Translations under genes and position numbers: made by a program
The notes under the pieces: model-generated
What the model saw: the letters and a program-made list of their open reading frames with translations, nothing else
The model's database searches: none
Told to the model about the DNA's origin: nothing
Source of the DNA: Saccharomonospora sp. NB11
GTDB lineage: Bacteria > Actinomycetota > Actinomycetes > Mycobacteriales > Pseudonocardiaceae
Length of the DNA: 64,000 bases
NCBI RefSeq assembly: GCF_015910535.1
Contig: NZ_JACBJG010000008.1
Location: forward strand, 186,001-250,000
Direction of reading: 5' to 3'
Shown: positions 44,639 to 56,222 of the stretch, piece by piece
Position numbering within the stretch: position 1 is the first letter of the stretch
Layout: every line of letters begins with the position of its first letter

Positions 44639-45412
44639 GTGGATGGGGAGACGAGACAGCCCGCGGAGGCGCGGTCCCGGTCGGTGCTCGCTCGTGGGTT
44701 GTCGTTGTTGGACGCGTTCGGGTCGGGCGAACCGGAGCTGACCCTCGCCGAGATCTCCGCGCGGACGGGCCTGCCCAAGCCGACGGCCCACCGGCTGCTC
44801 GGCGACCTCGTGGAGTGGGGCGCGATCGAGAAGTCCGCGCCCGGTCACTACCGGCTGGCCACGAAGTTGTTCTGGCTGGGGCAGCTCGTCCCCGTGCACC
44901 GCGTGTTGCGCGATGCGGCGTTGCCGCATCTGGAACGCCTGCACGAGGTGAGCGGCGAGAACGTGAACCTCGCCGTCCCGGACAGCGCCTACTCGCTGTT
45001 CGTCGAGCGCGTCACCGGACGTGACGCGATGCCGCTCGCGGTGCGGGTGGGCGCGCGCATGATGTCGCACTGCGCGGCGACCGGGAAGGTGTTCCTGGCC
45101 TGGGGAGGTCGGGAGCGGTTCCGGCAGCTCATGAGTCTCGGGCTGACGCGGTACACCGCCCGCACCATCGTGGCGCCGGGCCTGCTCCATCGGGAGCTGG
45201 AGCGGGTGAAGGAGCGGGGCGTCGCCATCACCTATGAGGAGGCCGAGCCCGGCGTGGCCGCCGTCGCCGCCCCCGTGTACGGCAGGGGCGGCCGGGTGGT
45301 GGCGGCGTTGTCGGTGACGGGCCGTGCCCAGACACTCGACCTCGAACGCTTCGGACACGCCGTGCGGGCCGCCGCCACCGCGGTGTCGGCCGGTCTGCCC
45401 AGCGGAGTGTGA
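44639..45412 (+). CDS. IclR family transcriptional regulator
   Basis: 257 residues. HTH at residues 15-70 ([37 protein letters not shown]) and the IclR effector domain ([31 protein letters not shown]). GTG 44639 lies nine bases after a TACTAT -10 hexamer (44625-44630), so the mRNA is probably leaderless; a longer start at 44615 would overlap this promoter. Likely controls the ThDP gene just upstream. Confidence 0.87.
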   Translation: MDGETRQPAEARSRSVLARGLSLLDAFGSGEPELTLAEISARTGLPKPTAHRLLGDLVEWGAIEKSAPGHYRLATKLFWLGQLVPVHRVLRDAALPHLERLHEVSGENVNLAVPDSAYSLFVERVTGRDAMPLAVRVGARMMSHCAATGKVFLAWGGRERFRQLMSLGLTRYTARTIVAPGLLHRELERVKERGVAITYEEAEPGVAAVAAPVYGRGGRVVAALSVTGRAQTLDLERFGHAVRAAATAVSAGLPSGV

Positions 45413-45611
45413 CGCCGACCCGGCTCACCCGGTGGGAGTAGGGACTCCGCGGCCGGGAAGCCTGGTGGCGACCGCACCGGTTGCATTGGCTAACCTGTGC
45501 TGTCGGTGGCTGACGCCTTCGGCGACGGGTGCCGGGCACCGTGTCCCGGCCCGCGAGAAGCACCGCCGACCACCACCGCACCCGAACCACCACTCGAGAG
45601 GATCTCGCGAA
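45413..45611. promoter_or_regulatory. aspS upstream region with TAACCT -10 candidate
   Basis: TAACCT at about 45493-45498 would give a leader of about 105 bases containing a GGTGCCGGGCACC hairpin. No T-box seen. Confidence 0.35.
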
Positions 45612-47387
45612 GTGCTTCGCACTCACGACGCCGGCGCGCTGCGCGCCGAGCACGTTGGCCAGACAGTCACCCTGACCGGTTGGGTGGCCCGGCGGCGCGA
45701 TCACGGCGGTGTGATCTTCATCGATCTCCGGGACGCGAGCGGCGTCGCGCAGGTGGTCTTCCGCGAGGGCGAGATGGCCGAGCGGGCTCACGCACTGCGT
45801 TCCGAGTACTGCCTGAAGGTCACCGGCGAGGTCTCCCGGCGTCCCGAGGGCAACGAGAACCCGGACATTTCCACCGGCGACATCGAGGTGCTCGTCACCG
45901 AGCTGGAGGTGCTGTCGGAGTCGGCGGTCCTGCCCTTCCCGATCGACGAGCGGCTGGAGGTCGGCGAGGAGACGCGCCTGCGCTACCGCTACCTCGACCT
46001 GCGGCGCAACGGCCCGGCTCAGATCATGCGCCTGCGCAGCGAGGTCAACCGCGTCGCCCGTGAGGTGCTGCACCGGCACGGCTTCCTCGAGATCGAGACG
46101 CCGACCATGACCCGCTCGACGCCCGAGGGCGCCCGTGACTTCTTGGTGCCCGCTCGGTTGAAGCCCGGCTCCTGGTATGCCCTGCCGCAGTCGCCGCAGC
46201 TGTTCAAGCAGCTGCTCATGGTCGGCGGCATGGAGCGCTACTACCAGATCGCCCGCTGCTACCGCGACGAGGACTTCCGCGCCGACCGGCAGCCCGAGTT
46301 CACCCAGCTCGACATCGAGATGAGCTTCGTCGAGCAGGACGACGTCATCGCGCTGGCCGAGGACGTGCTGTCGTCCCTGTGGAAGCTCGCCGGGGCCGAG
46401 GTCACCACCCCGTTCCGCCGCATGACCTACGCCGAGGCGATGAGCAAGTACGGCTCCGACAAGCCCGACCTGCGGTTCGGGCTGGAGCTCGTGGAACTCA
46501 CCGACTTCTTCGCCGACACGCCGTTCCGTGTCTTCCAGGCCCCGTACGTCGGTGCCGTGGTCATGCCGGGCGGCGCCGACCAGCCGCGCCGCACGCTCGA
46601 CGCGTGGCAGGAGTGGGCCCGGCAGCGTGGCCACAAGGGCCTCGCGTACGTGCTCGTGGGCGAGGACGGCACGCTCGGCGGTCCGGTCGCCAAGAACCTG
46701 TCGGAGACCGAGCGCGCGAACCTCGCCGAGGCCGCGGGCGCCAAGCCGGGCGACTGCATCTTCTTCGCCGCGGGCAAGCCGAAGGACGCGCGTCAGCTCC
46801 TGGGCATGGCGCGGGTGGAGATCGCCGAGCGGCTCGGCATGATCGACGAGAACGCCTGGTCGTTCGTGTGGGTCGTCGACTTCCCCCTGTTCGAGGCGGC
46901 CGAGGACAGCGACGACGTCTCCGTCGGCGGCGGCAAGTGGACCGCGTTGCACCACGCGTTCACCTCGCCCACGCCCGAGTGGATCGACAAGTTCGAGCAG
47001 GACCCGGGCAACGCGAAGGCCTACGCCTACGACATCGTCTGCAACGGCAACGAGATCGGTGGCGGCTCGATCCGTATCCACCGGGCCGACGTGCAGAAGC
47101 GCGTGTTCGAGGTCATGGGCCTGTCCGAGGAGGAGGCGCAGGAGAAGTTCGGCTTCCTGCTCGACGCCTTCCAGTTCGGTCCTCCGCCGCACGGCGGCAT
47201 CGCCTTCGGGTGGGACCGCATCGTCATGCTGCTGTCCGGAGCCGAGTCGCTGCGTGAGGTGATCGCCTTCCCGAAGACCGGCGGCGGCTACGACCCGCTG
47301 ACGGGCGCTCCCGCCCCGATCACCGCGCAGCAGCGTAAGGAGGCGGGCGTCGACGCGAAGCCGCCGGCGCCGACGAAGCAGGGCTGA
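45612..47387 (+). CDS. aspS: Aspartate--tRNA ligase
   Basis: 591 residues, bacterial class II enzyme. OB-fold anticodon domain ([23 protein letters not shown]), motif 2 in [19 protein letters not shown], the GAD insertion typical of bacterial AspRS, and motif 3 in [14 protein letters not shown]. In actinobacteria that lack AsnRS this enzyme can also charge tRNA-Asn, but this cannot be told from the window. GTG 45612 with GAGAGGA upstream. Confidence 0.95.
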   Translation: MLRTHDAGALRAEHVGQTVTLTGWVARRRDHGGVIFIDLRDASGVAQVVFREGEMAERAHALRSEYCLKVTGEVSRRPEGNENPDISTGDIEVLVTELEVLSESAVLPFPIDERLEVGEETRLRYRYLDLRRNGPAQIMRLRSEVNRVAREVLHRHGFLEIETPTMTRSTPEGARDFLVPARLKPGSWYALPQSPQLFKQLLMVGGMERYYQIARCYRDEDFRADRQPEFTQLDIEMSFVEQDDVIALAEDVLSSLWKLAGAEVTTPFRRMTYAEAMSKYGSDKPDLRFGLELVELTDFFADTPFRVFQAPYVGAVVMPGGADQPRRTLDAWQEWARQRGHKGLAYVLVGEDGTLGGPVAKNLSETERANLAEAAGAKPGDCIFFAAGKPKDARQLLGMARVEIAERLGMIDENAWSFVWVVDFPLFEAAEDSDDVSVGGGKWTALHHAFTSPTPEWIDKFEQDPGNAKAYAYDIVCNGNEIGGGSIRIHRADVQKRVFEVMGLSEEEAQEKFGFLLDAFQFGPPPHGGIAFGWDRIVMLLSGAESLREVIAFPKTGGGYDPLTGAPAPITAQQRKEAGVDAKPPAPTKQG

Positions 47388-47484
47388 GCAGACCGCAGAC
47401 CGCACCGCGAGTGGGCGCGACCCCGGCGTGTCAGCCGATTGCCGTGTGGTGGCGCCCACACGTCGACTAGTAGGGTCGAAGACG

Positions 47485-48687
47485 ATGATTCTGGATGCCT
47501 CCTCCACCGACGACGCATCGCTCGGTGCAGGAGCCGAGCCGTCTCCGGTCGCGCACGCCGTGGCGACCGCCGAAGCCATTCTCGGACAACGGTTCGGCAG
47601 CGCGATCCCTCTGGCGGAGCCGGAGGACCTCGCAGGCAGCGGTCCCGCCGCGGTGGTCAGGGCGCGGGTCGCCGCCTCGGCGTTCTCGCTGCCGCGCACG
47701 GTGGTGGTGAAGCACTACCCGGGCGGGCAGGCGGACGACTCGTTCGCCCGGGAGGCGGCGAGCTATCAGCTCTTTACCGCGTTGCCGACCGAGGACCGGG
47801 TGTGCCCCGAGCTGTTGGCCCACGACGGGGACAAGCGGGTGCTCGTGATCGAGGACCTCGGGCGCGCGCCGACCCTGGAGGACAAGCTGCGGGGCTCGGA
47901 CAGCCGGGCGGCCGAGACGGCGCTGCTGTCCTGGGCTCGCTCCCTCGGTCGCATCCACGCCAGCACCGCTAGCCGTGAGGCGGACTTCCACGCGTTGCTG
48001 CGGCGTCTCAGCGGCAAGCCGCGTGGCGACGGCGAGGCGGGGTATCTCGACGGCGAGGAGCTGGTGCCGCTCGCGGCGGTGGCGGAGCTGCCCGCCCTGC
48101 TGCACGACTCGTTCGGCGTGAGCACGTCCGAGGCCGTGCTGGACGCCGTCGAGCGCGCCGCCGACAACGCGAGGTCCGTCTCGTACCGGGCGTTCTCCCC
48201 CGTGGACCTGTGGCCGGACAACAACCTGATCACCGGTGCCGGGGTGCGGTTCCTCGACTTCGAACACGGCCGTATCCGCAACGCACTGGCCGACGTCGCC
48301 CACCTGCGGGTGCCGTTCGCGTCCAGTCCGCAGCCGCTCGCGCTGCCCGCCGGGCTGAGTGAGGCCATGATCGCGGCGTGGCGGGCCGAGGTCGTCGAGC
48401 TGTGGCCCTCGCTGGCCGACGACGACCTGTTGTCGGCCTACACGTTGGGTGCGCAACTGGTCCTCACGTGGTTGTCGACGTGGCGGGCGCTGCCACGGCT
48501 GGGGTCGAAGAAGGCGGGCCCGACGAGCCGGGCCGCCGCTCTCGTGACCTGGTGGCGTGACCTGGCCACTCGTGCGAGTCAGGCCGGGGACGGCGCGGTC
48601 GCCGAGCATGCCTCGGACGTGGCGGAAGCCCTCGACGCGCGCTTCGGGCCGGGTCTGCAGCTCGCGCTGTACCCGGCGTTCCGGTGA
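47485..48687 (+). CDS. Aminoglycoside phosphotransferase-like (APH fold) protein
   Basis: 400 residues with a protein-kinase-like fold: VVVKHYP (ATP lysine), RVLVIEDLGRAPTLEDKL hinge, catalytic loop PVDLWPDNNL and metal-binding LDFEHG. The loop has Pro instead of the His of HGD, but keeps Asp and Asn. The C-terminal half is helical and unlike resistance enzymes. Substrate unknown; a housekeeping small-molecule kinase is more likely than drug resistance. ATG 47485 shortly after TAGGGT suggests a leaderless mRNA. Confidence 0.65.
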   Translation: MILDASSTDDASLGAGAEPSPVAHAVATAEAILGQRFGSAIPLAEPEDLAGSGPAAVVRARVAASAFSLPRTVVVKHYPGGQADDSFAREAASYQLFTALPTEDRVCPELLAHDGDKRVLVIEDLGRAPTLEDKLRGSDSRAAETALLSWARSLGRIHASTASREADFHALLRRLSGKPRGDGEAGYLDGEELVPLAAVAELPALLHDSFGVSTSEAVLDAVERAADNARSVSYRAFSPVDLWPDNNLITGAGVRFLDFEHGRIRNALADVAHLRVPFASSPQPLALPAGLSEAMIAAWRAEVVELWPSLADDDLLSAYTLGAQLVLTWLSTWRALPRLGSKKAGPTSRAAALVTWWRDLATRASQAGDGAVAEHASDVAEALDARFGPGLQLALYPAFR

Positions 48688-48780
48688 GGGTCGCTCGGTC
48701 CCGGTGACGACCTCGGGGTGCCGGCCGTCGCGCTTCGTGCTCGCTGCCGCCGTGTCCGTCCCTCCGGTTACGGTCGAGGG

Positions 48781-50151
48781 GTGCACCAGGACGAACTCTT
48801 CAGGGTGAATCCCACCGTCTCCGAGCCTGCTCCGGAGGCCCCTGTGGCGGACATTCCGCCGAACGCGCCGCTCGCGGCGCGGATGCGGCCCCGTTCGCTC
48901 GACGAGGTGGTCGGGCAGCAGCACCTGCTGGCGGAGGGCGCGCCACTGCGCCGACTGGTGGAGGGAGCGACCCCGGCGTCGGTTCTGCTGTACGGGCCAC
49001 CCGGGACGGGTAAGACCACGCTCGCGAACCTCGTGTCCACCGCCACGGGGCGTCGGTTCGTGGCGCTGTCGGCCCTCTCGGCGGGCGTGAAGGAAGTCAG
49101 GGGCGTCATCGAAGAGGCCCGTCGGCGACGCGCCTACGCCACCGAGGACACGGTGTTGTTCATCGACGAGGTGCATCGGTTCTCCAAGACACAGCAGGAC
49201 GCGTTGCTCGGCGCGGTGGAGGACCGCACCGTACTGCTCGTCGCGGCGACCACGGAGAACCCGTCCTTCTCGGTGGTGGCGCCTCTGCTGTCGCGGTCAC
49301 TGGTGCTGCAACTGCGTCCGCTCACCGACGACGACGTCGCCGCGCTCATCAGGCGTGCGGTCGCCGACGAACGGGGACTCGGCGGTGCCGTGCGGGTCGC
49401 CGACGACGCGGTGGCGCACCTGGTCCGCCTCGCGGCGGGGGACGCGCGCCGGGCGTTGACCGCGCTGGAGGCGGCGGCCGAGGCCGCCACGGTGACCTCC
49501 CCGGAGAACCCCGTCGTCGACCTGGCCACCGTGGAGTCCACCGTGGACAAGGCCGCGGTGCGCTACGACCGCGACGGTGACCAGCACTACGACGTCGTGA
49601 GCGCCTTCATCAAGTCCATCCGCGGCTCCGACGTCGACGCGGCACTGCACTACCTCGCCCGCATGATCGACGCGGGGGAGGACCCCCGGTTCATCGCCCG
49701 GCGGCTCATCGTCCACGCGAGCGAGGACATCGGACTGGCCGATCCCACGGCCCTCCAGGCCGCCGTGGCCGCGGCACAGGCTGTGCAGCTCATCGGCATG
49801 CCGGAGGGGCGGCTGCCCCTCGCACAGGCGACCGTGCACCTCGCCACGGCGCCGAAGTCGAACGCCGTCATCACCGCGGTGGACGCGGCGCTGGCCGACG
49901 TCCGCAGGGGTGGGGTGGGGACCGTGCCCCCGCACCTGCGCGACGGGCACTACTCGGGCGCCGCCGCGCTGGGCAACGCCCAGGGGTACCGCTATCCGCA
50001 CAACGTGCCCGAGGGCGTGCTCGCGCAGCAGTACCCGCCGGACGAGTTGGTGGGCCGCGACTACTACCAGCCGAGTCGCCACGGCGCGGAGCGCACGCTC
50101 CACGAGCGTGTGCCCAGGCTGCGGCGCACGATACGGGGAGGCGGTCGGTAG
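48781..50151 (+). CDS. rarA: Replication-associated recombination protein A (RarA/MgsA ATPase)
   Basis: 456 residues. Walker [10 protein letters not shown] near residue 82, Walker [18 protein letters not shown], sensor [17 protein letters not shown], then the tetramerisation region with [34 protein letters not shown]. Acts at stalled replication forks. GTG 48781 with a TACGGT hexamer just before it. Its place before alaS is conserved in actinobacteria. Confidence 0.93.
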   Translation: MHQDELFRVNPTVSEPAPEAPVADIPPNAPLAARMRPRSLDEVVGQQHLLAEGAPLRRLVEGATPASVLLYGPPGTGKTTLANLVSTATGRRFVALSALSAGVKEVRGVIEEARRRRAYATEDTVLFIDEVHRFSKTQQDALLGAVEDRTVLLVAATTENPSFSVVAPLLSRSLVLQLRPLTDDDVAALIRRAVADERGLGGAVRVADDAVAHLVRLAAGDARRALTALEAAAEAATVTSPENPVVDLATVESTVDKAAVRYDRDGDQHYDVVSAFIKSIRGSDVDAALHYLARMIDAGEDPRFIARRLIVHASEDIGLADPTALQAAVAAAQAVQLIGMPEGRLPLAQATVHLATAPKSNAVITAVDAALADVRRGGVGTVPPHLRDGHYSGAAALGNAQGYRYPHNVPEGVLAQQYPPDELVGRDYYQPSRHGAERTLHERVPRLRRTIRGGGR

Positions 50152-50218
50152 CGATCGACGACGCGCGGTAGCCTGACGGCCAATCCTGGTGGTCACACAA
50201 TTCTTTCGAGGAGGGCAC

Positions 50219-50623
50219 GTGTCGGCAGGGCAGATCGCCGCGCTGATCGCCGCAGGCGCCTTCGTGCTGCTGGTGTTGTTCCTGGCGATCGCGTTGGTCA
50301 AGCTCGGCCGCACGCTGGACGAGGCCACGATCGCGATTCGCAAGGCCCACGAGAACACCGACCCGATCCTCACCGGCGCCAACGAGACGATCACCCACGT
50401 CAACACCCAGTTGGAACGGGTGGACGGCATCACGGCCAACGCGCAGGCCGTGTCCGGCAACGTCTCCGCCCTGTCGTCGGTGTTCACGGCCACGCTCGGC
50501 GGTCCGCTGGTCAAGACGGCGGCGCTGTCGTACGGCATCAGCAAGGCGCTGCGGGCGCGGCGCCGCAAGGCCGAGGAGGGCAAGCACTCCCGCCGAGCGA
50601 GGAAGAAGGGTGGTAGGCGATGA
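50219..50623 (+). CDS. DUF948 domain-containing membrane protein
   Basis: 134 residues. One N-terminal helix (QIAALIAAGAFVLLVLFLAIALVKLG), then an amphipathic coiled region (RTLDEATIAIRKAHENTDPIL) and a basic tail. DUF948 proteins are YtxG-like with unknown function. GTG 50219 with GAGGAGG four bases before. Coupled to the next gene (ATGA). Confidence 0.85.
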   Translation: MSAGQIAALIAAGAFVLLVLFLAIALVKLGRTLDEATIAIRKAHENTDPILTGANETITHVNTQLERVDGITANAQAVSGNVSALSSVFTATLGGPLVKTAALSYGISKALRARRRKAEEGKHSRRARKKGGRR

Positions 50624-50955
50624 GGCGACTGTTCTGGCTGGGCGTCGGCGTCGCCGCCGGAGTGAGCCTGGCACGCAAGGCCAGTGAGACCGCTCGTCAG
50701 GCGACCCCCGCCGGGTTAGCCTCGAACCTGGGTGACGCGGTGCGCGAGCTGGCAGGCGCGATCGGTGCGTTCGGCGCCGACGTCCGCGCCGGAATGAGCG
50801 AGCGGGAGCAGGAGCTCAACGACCTCGTGGAACGCCGCTCGGGGTTGCCGCGATCGGCTCGGCCGGGTTCGTCGGCGGTCAGGACGGAGCGGTCGTACGG
50901 GCGGCACGCGGCGGCCGAGCCTCGGACACGGCGAGCGCGTCAGGCGGAGTCCTAG
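50620..50955 (+). CDS. small DUF6167-like protein
   Basis: 111 residues. MRRLFWLGVGVAAGVSLARKASE at the N-terminus is a short hydrophobic stretch followed by a helical, then a basic region. It belongs with the DUF948 gene in most actinobacteria between rarA and alaS. Function unknown; probably a small membrane-associated protein. Confidence 0.7.
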   Translation: MRRLFWLGVGVAAGVSLARKASETARQATPAGLASNLGDAVRELAGAIGAFGADVRAGMSEREQELNDLVERRSGLPRSARPGSSAVRTERSYGRHAAAEPRTRRARQAES

Positions 50956-51055
50956 GCCGCCACGCCGGTGGCGCGGGAGCTTCGCCGCCTTCGATCGCAC
51001 CCATCCCGACCGCGCGCGGCACCGCGCCGGAACAGCATCACGCCAAGGACGACCA

Positions 51056-53722
51056 GTGGAAACTCACGAGATCAACAAGCGGTTCCTCGACTACTTCACC
51101 AAGCACGGCCACACCAAGGTGCCGAGCGCGTCGCTCATCCTGGACGACCCCACCCTGTTGTTCGTCAACGCGGGAATGGTGCAGTTCAAGCCGTACTTCC
51201 TCGGCGAGGTGTCGCCGCCCTACCCGCGCGCCACGAGTGTGCAGAAGTGCGTGCGGACCGGTGACATCGACGAGGTCGGCAAGACCACGCGCCACAACAC
51301 GTTCTTCCAGATGGCGGGGAACTTCTCGTTCGGCGACTACTTCAAGCAGGGCGCCATCGAGCGGGCGTGGGAGTTGCTGACCACCTCGCGCGACGAGGGT
51401 GGTTTCGGGTTCGACCCCGACCGGCTGTGGGCCACCGTGTACGAGCACGACGCCGAGACCGCGGCGATCTGGCGGGACGTCGCCGGCCTGCCCACGGAGC
51501 GGATCCAGTTCCGGGGTGCCGACGACAACTACTGGGACATGGGTGTGCCCGGTCCGTGCGGCCCGTGCTCGGAGATCTACTACGACCGCGGTCCCGAGTA
51601 CGGTCGGGAGGGCGGCCCCGCGGTGGACGAGGACCGGTACCTGGAGATCTGGAACCTGGTCTTCATGCAGGAGATGCGCGGGGAGCTGAGCCCGAAGAAG
51701 GGTCACCCGCCCATCGGTGAGCTGCCGCAGAAGAACATCGACACCGGTATGGGTGTCGAGCGGGTCGCCTACCTGTTGCAGGGCGTCGAGAACGTCTACG
51801 AGACCGATCTCGTGCGGCCTGTGATCAAGAAGGCGGAGGAGTTCTCCGGCCGCCGTTACGGCGCCGACCACACCGACGACGTGCGGTTCCGCGTGATCGC
51901 CGACCACGCCCGCTCGGGTGTGATGTTGATCGCCGACGGTGTCACGCCCGGCAACGAGGCGCGCGGCTACGTGCTGCGCCGGCTGCTGCGGCGCATCGTG
52001 CGGTCGGTGCGACTGTTGGGTGTGCACGAGCCGGTGCTGCCCGAGTTCGCCGCCGTGGTGCGCGACGCGATGGCGCCGTCGTACCCGGAGGTCGCGCGGG
52101 ACTTCGACCGCATCAGCGACGTCATGCGGGTCGAGGAGGAGACCTTCCTGAGCACGCTGACGAGCGGCTCGCGCATCTTCGACCTGGCCGCGCAGGAGAC
52201 CAAGCGCTCGGGCGGCACGATCCTGGCGGGCGACAAGGCCTTCCAGCTCCACGACACCTACGGCTTCCCCATCGACCTCACGCTGGAGATGGCGGCGGAG
52301 CAGGGCCTCGCTGTCGACGAGGACGGCTTCCGCACGCTCATGGAGCAGCAGCGGCAGCGGGCGAAGGCCGACGCCGCCGCCCGCAAGACCGGGCACGGCG
52401 ACCTGTCGGTGTACCGCGGCCTGCTGGACCAGCACGGCGAGACCCAGTTCGTCGGCTACACCGACCTCCAGGCGACGGCGCGTGTGCTCGGCCTGCTCGT
52501 CGACGGCCAGCCCGCCCGCGCGGCGGGAGCCGGGACGAAGGCCGAGATCGTGCTCGACCGCACCCCGTTCTACGCCGAGGGCGGTGGGCAGATCGCCGAC
52601 ACCGGTGTGCTCGTCGGCGAGGGCGTCGAACTGAAGGTGCTCGACGTCCAGAAGGTGGTGCCCGGACTGTTCGTGCACCGCGTGGAGGTCGTCGACGGAG
52701 AGGTGGGTGTCGACACGCGACTCACCGCCTCGGTGGACGCCACCCGTCGGCAGTCCGTCGCGCGGTCGCACTCCGCAACGCACCTGGTGCACGCCGCCGT
52801 GCGCGGTGCCTACGGCAACCGCGCGGCGCAGGCCGGTTCGCTCAACACGCCCGGCCGGATGCGTTTCGACTTCACCACGCCCAAGTCCGTGTCGGCGGAC
52901 GTGCTGACCGAGGTCGAGGAGGAGGTCAACGACTACCTCCAGACCAACGTCGAGGTCCAGGCGTACACCACCACGAAGGACAAGGCCCTGGAGCTGGGCG
53001 CGGTCGCGCTGTTCGGCGAGAAGTACGGCGACCAGGTCCGGGTGGTCGACATGGGCGACTACTCGCGTGAGCTGTGCGGTGGTACGCACGTCGAGCGCAT
53101 CGGTCAGCTCGGTCTGGTCAAGCTCGTCAGCGACGCGTCGGTGGGCTCCGGCGTCCACCGGGTCGAGGCACTGGTGGGCACGGACGCCTTGCGGCACGTC
53201 CGCAAGGAGCAGCTCCTGGTGTCCCAGCTCGCGGGCACGTTGAAGGTGCCGACCGACGAGCTGCCCTCGCGCATCGAGGACGTCCTGACCAGGCTCCGCA
53301 ACGCGGAGAAGGAGATCGAGCAGCTGAAGCTGCGCGAGGTGCTGGGCTCGGCGGACGCTCTGGCCGGTCGCGCACAGGACGTGCGCGGGGTGTCGTTGGT
53401 GGCCGAGAAGCTCGACCAGGCCGTCGACGCGGGTTCGCTGCGGGCGTTGACGGGCGAGGTGCGCAACCGCCTCGGCTCGCGGCCCGGTGTGGTGGCGCTC
53501 TTCTCGCCCGCGGGTGAGGGCAAGGTGAGCTTCGTGGTGGCCACGACGGCCGCGGCGCGGGACGCCGGTCTCGCGGCGGGCAAGCTGGTGCCGTCTTTCG
53601 CCGAGCCGATCGGCGGCCGGGGTGGCGGCAAGCCCGACATGGCTCAGGGCGGAGGAACCCGCCCCGAGGGCATCGAGCAGGCCGTGGAAGCACTGCGTGC
53701 GGCGGTGGCGGAGAGCCGGTGA
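51056..53722 (+). CDS. alaS: Alanine--tRNA ligase
   Basis: 888 residues, full length. Class II catalytic core ([18 protein letters not shown]-like [26 protein letters not shown]), then the editing domain with SHSATHLVH (HxxxH) near residue 575 and [10 protein letters not shown] near 678, and a C-terminal DHHA1 domain. GTG 51056. Heads the alaS-ruvX-mltG-aroE operon; the stop overlaps ruvX (GTGA). Confidence 0.96.
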   Translation: METHEINKRFLDYFTKHGHTKVPSASLILDDPTLLFVNAGMVQFKPYFLGEVSPPYPRATSVQKCVRTGDIDEVGKTTRHNTFFQMAGNFSFGDYFKQGAIERAWELLTTSRDEGGFGFDPDRLWATVYEHDAETAAIWRDVAGLPTERIQFRGADDNYWDMGVPGPCGPCSEIYYDRGPEYGREGGPAVDEDRYLEIWNLVFMQEMRGELSPKKGHPPIGELPQKNIDTGMGVERVAYLLQGVENVYETDLVRPVIKKAEEFSGRRYGADHTDDVRFRVIADHARSGVMLIADGVTPGNEARGYVLRRLLRRIVRSVRLLGVHEPVLPEFAAVVRDAMAPSYPEVARDFDRISDVMRVEEETFLSTLTSGSRIFDLAAQETKRSGGTILAGDKAFQLHDTYGFPIDLTLEMAAEQGLAVDEDGFRTLMEQQRQRAKADAAARKTGHGDLSVYRGLLDQHGETQFVGYTDLQATARVLGLLVDGQPARAAGAGTKAEIVLDRTPFYAEGGGQIADTGVLVGEGVELKVLDVQKVVPGLFVHRVEVVDGEVGVDTRLTASVDATRRQSVARSHSATHLVHAAVRGAYGNRAAQAGSLNTPGRMRFDFTTPKSVSADVLTEVEEEVNDYLQTNVEVQAYTTTKDKALELGAVALFGEKYGDQVRVVDMGDYSRELCGGTHVERIGQLGLVKLVSDASVGSGVHRVEALVGTDALRHVRKEQLLVSQLAGTLKVPTDELPSRIEDVLTRLRNAEKEIEQLKLREVLGSADALAGRAQDVRGVSLVAEKLDQAVDAGSLRALTGEVRNRLGSRPGVVALFSPAGEGKVSFVVATTAAARDAGLAAGKLVPSFAEPIGGRGGGKPDMAQGGGTRPEGIEQAVEALRAAVAESR

Positions 53723-54213
53723 ACGACGTCGGACCCGACCGGCCCGGACTGAACGATCCCGGGCCGGGGCGGCGCCTCGCCGTGGACGTGGGATCGGTGC
53801 GGGTCGGGGTCGCGGTGAGCGATCCCGCGCCGATCCTTGCTACCCCACTCGTTACCCTGTCGCGTGATGTCGACACCGACACCGACCTCGACGAGCTCGT
53901 TCGCCTCGTGGCCGAGTACGAGGTGGTCGAGGTGATCGTGGGACTTCCGAGGACACTGGCCGACCGGCACGGAACCGCAGCCACCATCGCCGTGGAGTAC
54001 GCGCGGCGACTGGGCGAGCGCATCGCTCCCGTCGCGGTCCGGCTGGCCGACGAAAGGCTGAGCACCGTGAGCGCGAGCCGCATGTTGTCGCAGCGAGGTG
54101 TGAAGGGACGAAAGCAGCGAGCCGTGGTGGACCAGGCCGCTGCCGTGGAAATTCTGCAGGGATGGCTTGACGGCCGCGCTGCCGCTGTCGCACGGGAGGC
54201 AGGACAGCAGTGA
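53719..54213 (+). CDS. ruvX: Putative pre-16S rRNA nuclease (RuvX/YqgF)
   Basis: 164 residues, RNase H-like fold. [17 protein letters not shown] near residue 18, [13 protein letters not shown] and [13 protein letters not shown] are the three family motifs. Takes part in 16S rRNA 5' end maturation. Overlaps alaS and mltG by four bases each. Confidence 0.93.
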   Translation: MNDVGPDRPGLNDPGPGRRLAVDVGSVRVGVAVSDPAPILATPLVTLSRDVDTDTDLDELVRLVAEYEVVEVIVGLPRTLADRHGTAATIAVEYARRLGERIAPVAVRLADERLSTVSASRMLSQRGVKGRKQRAVVDQAAAVEILQGWLDGRAAAVAREAGQQ

Positions 54214-56222
54214 CCTCACCCAACGACGGTCCGGACTCACGTCGACGGCGGTCCGGACCGCCCCCACCGTCCTCGCCGCGGCATCAGCGAGAGCCACAGC
54301 CGCCACCGCCGCAGGAACCTCCGCGAGGACCCCGACACCAGGCCCCGCCCGGACGGCCTCCGCGGCACGCGGTGAGTGCCGAGAACCCCCTACCGCCGCG
54401 ACGGCCGACTCCGCCGTCGCGGCGCGCCCGGCCCGAGCCGGACCTTCCCCCTCGTCACTCCGCTCCGGACCCCGAGGCCCCGCCGCGTCGTGCGGAGGCT
54501 CGGCACGCGACGCCGGAGCCGGACCTTCCGCCGCGAAGCCCCGAGGCACACGCTCCGTCGCGCCGAGCGATGTCGGAACCGCCGCGGCGACGTGTCGCAC
54601 CGGATGCCGAACGACCCCCGCGGCGGGCACGGCCGGACTCCGCACCCCGGCACGCCACGGGCGAACACGAACTTCCGCCGCGCCGAGGCCGCGAGCAGGG
54701 TGAACTGCTCGACGAGCGACCGGTCGCGCCACCCGTGCCCGCTCCGCAGGCGGACGGCGCGCAGGGCAGGCCGCCCGCGCGGCGCCGCAGGCCCTCGCCC
54801 AACGACGGGGTGCCGCCGGACGAGAACCCCACGCAGGTCATCGAGCTCGACGAGCCGTACGACGACCTCTACGACGAGGAGATCGAGGGCGAGTTCGGCG
54901 ACTACGACGACTACGACGAGTACGAGGACCACGACGACGACCCGCGTGACGACGACCGCGACGACGCGCGCGGTGGTCGGGACCGCCGCGGCGCGACCGA
55001 CGACGGGCTCGACGACGGCTTCGACGACGGCTACGACGACGACCGCGCCGAGCCCACGTACTTCCCCGACGAGCGGGACGACGACGAGGACGAGACCGAA
55101 CGGGGCGGTCGTGGTCGGCGGATGCTGAAGTGGCTCGCCGCGCTGCTGCTGCTCGCGGTGGTGGCCGCGGGCGCGTGGTTCGGAGCGCGGGAGCTGTTGG
55201 GCTTCGGCTACGAGGACTACGAGGGCACCGGCGAGAAGGACGTGCTGCTGCACGTGGAGGACGGCGACGTCACCGGCGTGATCGCGGCCAAGCTCGTCGA
55301 ACTCGACGTGGTGGCCAGCGCCGAGGCGTTCGTGCGCGCCGGTGAGGACGACGAACGCATCCTCGGCATCCAGCCCGGCTACTACCAGGTCAAGACCAAG
55401 ATGTCGGGTGAAGCCGCCGTCAAGGCGCTCGTGGCCGAGGACTCGCGGGTCGGTCACCTGCAGATCCGGGCGGGCACCAAGCTCTTCGACGTCACCCAGC
55501 CCGACGACTCCGTGACGCCCGGCATCTTCACCCTGCTGGAGCGCGCCTCCTGCGTCGAACTCAACGGCGAGCGCGATTGCGTCTCCGCCGACGAGTTGCG
55601 CGAGACCGCCGACACCGAGGACCTCGCCGAACTCGGGGTGCCGGAGTGGGCGCTGGACAAGGCGAAGAACGCCCCCGAGGGGCGCAAGCTGGAGGGACTC
55701 ATCGCGCCGGGCGTCTACGACGTGCGGCCGGGCGGCGATGCCAAGGACCTGTTGTCGCAGCTCCTGGAGGCGTCGGCGACGCGCATGGAAGCGGCGGGGC
55801 TGCCGGGCGGCGCCAAGGACTACGACCCGTACGACACGTTGGTCATCGCGTCGATCATCGAGTTGGAGAGCGTGAAGGCCGACTTCGAGAAGGTGTCGAG
55901 CGTGATCCACAACCGGCTCGACATCGACATGGCGTTGCAGATGGACTCCACGGTGAACTACCCCCTGAAGCGGCCGACGCTCACCACCAAGGAGAAGGAG
56001 CGCCAGAAGCTGACGCCGTGGAACACGTACGCGATGACCGGGCTGCCCGAGACCCCCATCGGGGCACCGAGTCCGGAGGCCATCGAGGCGGCGATGAAGC
56101 CGGCCGACACCGACTACATCTACTTCGTGGTGTGCGAGGAGAACGGCCTGTCCTGCTTCAACGTGGACTACGACGACCACATCAACGACCGCAACGACGC
56201 GAGGAAGCGCGGTGTCTACTGA
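54210..56222 (+). CDS. mltG: Endolytic murein transglycosylase MltG
   Basis: 670 residues. About 300 N-terminal residues are disordered: first Pro/Arg-rich with repeats such as [15 protein letters not shown], then very acidic (runs of Asp with Tyr). One helix follows near residues 305-325, then the YceG domain with catalytic Glu in [11 protein letters not shown] near residue 550 and [10 protein letters not shown]. Cuts nascent peptidoglycan strands outside the membrane. The long cytoplasmic extension is typical of actinobacterial homologues but large here. Confidence 0.92.
   Translation: MTSPNDGPDSRRRRSGPPPPSSPRHQREPQPPPPQEPPRGPRHQAPPGRPPRHAVSAENPLPPRRPTPPSRRARPEPDLPPRHSAPDPEAPPRRAEARHATPEPDLPPRSPEAHAPSRRAMSEPPRRRVAPDAERPPRRARPDSAPRHATGEHELPPRRGREQGELLDERPVAPPVPAPQADGAQGRPPARRRRPSPNDGVPPDENPTQVIELDEPYDDLYDEEIEGEFGDYDDYDEYEDHDDDPRDDDRDDARGGRDRRGATDDGLDDGFDDGYDDDRAEPTYFPDERDDDEDETERGGRGRRMLKWLAALLLLAVVAAGAWFGARELLGFGYEDYEGTGEKDVLLHVEDGDVTGVIAAKLVELDVVASAEAFVRAGEDDERILGIQPGYYQVKTKMSGEAAVKALVAEDSRVGHLQIRAGTKLFDVTQPDDSVTPGIFTLLERASCVELNGERDCVSADELRETADTEDLAELGVPEWALDKAKNAPEGRKLEGLIAPGVYDVRPGGDAKDLLSQLLEASATRMEAAGLPGGAKDYDPYDTLVIASIIELESVKADFEKVSSVIHNRLDIDMALQMDSTVNYPLKRPTLTTKEKERQKLTPWNTYAMTGLPETPIGAPSPEAIEAAMKPADTDYIYFVVCEENGLSCFNVDYDDHINDRNDARKRGVY

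Noticed and set aside
51038-53197. 719-codon open frame on minus opposite alaS
   Set aside because: Composition is a mirror of the alaS codons (Val/Leu/Arg/His-rich, no motifs); long antisense frames are expected at high GC.
54870-55080. GAC-rich tandem DNA repeat in mltG
   Set aside because: Explained by Asp/Tyr/Glu codons of an acidic protein segment, with no fixed unit.
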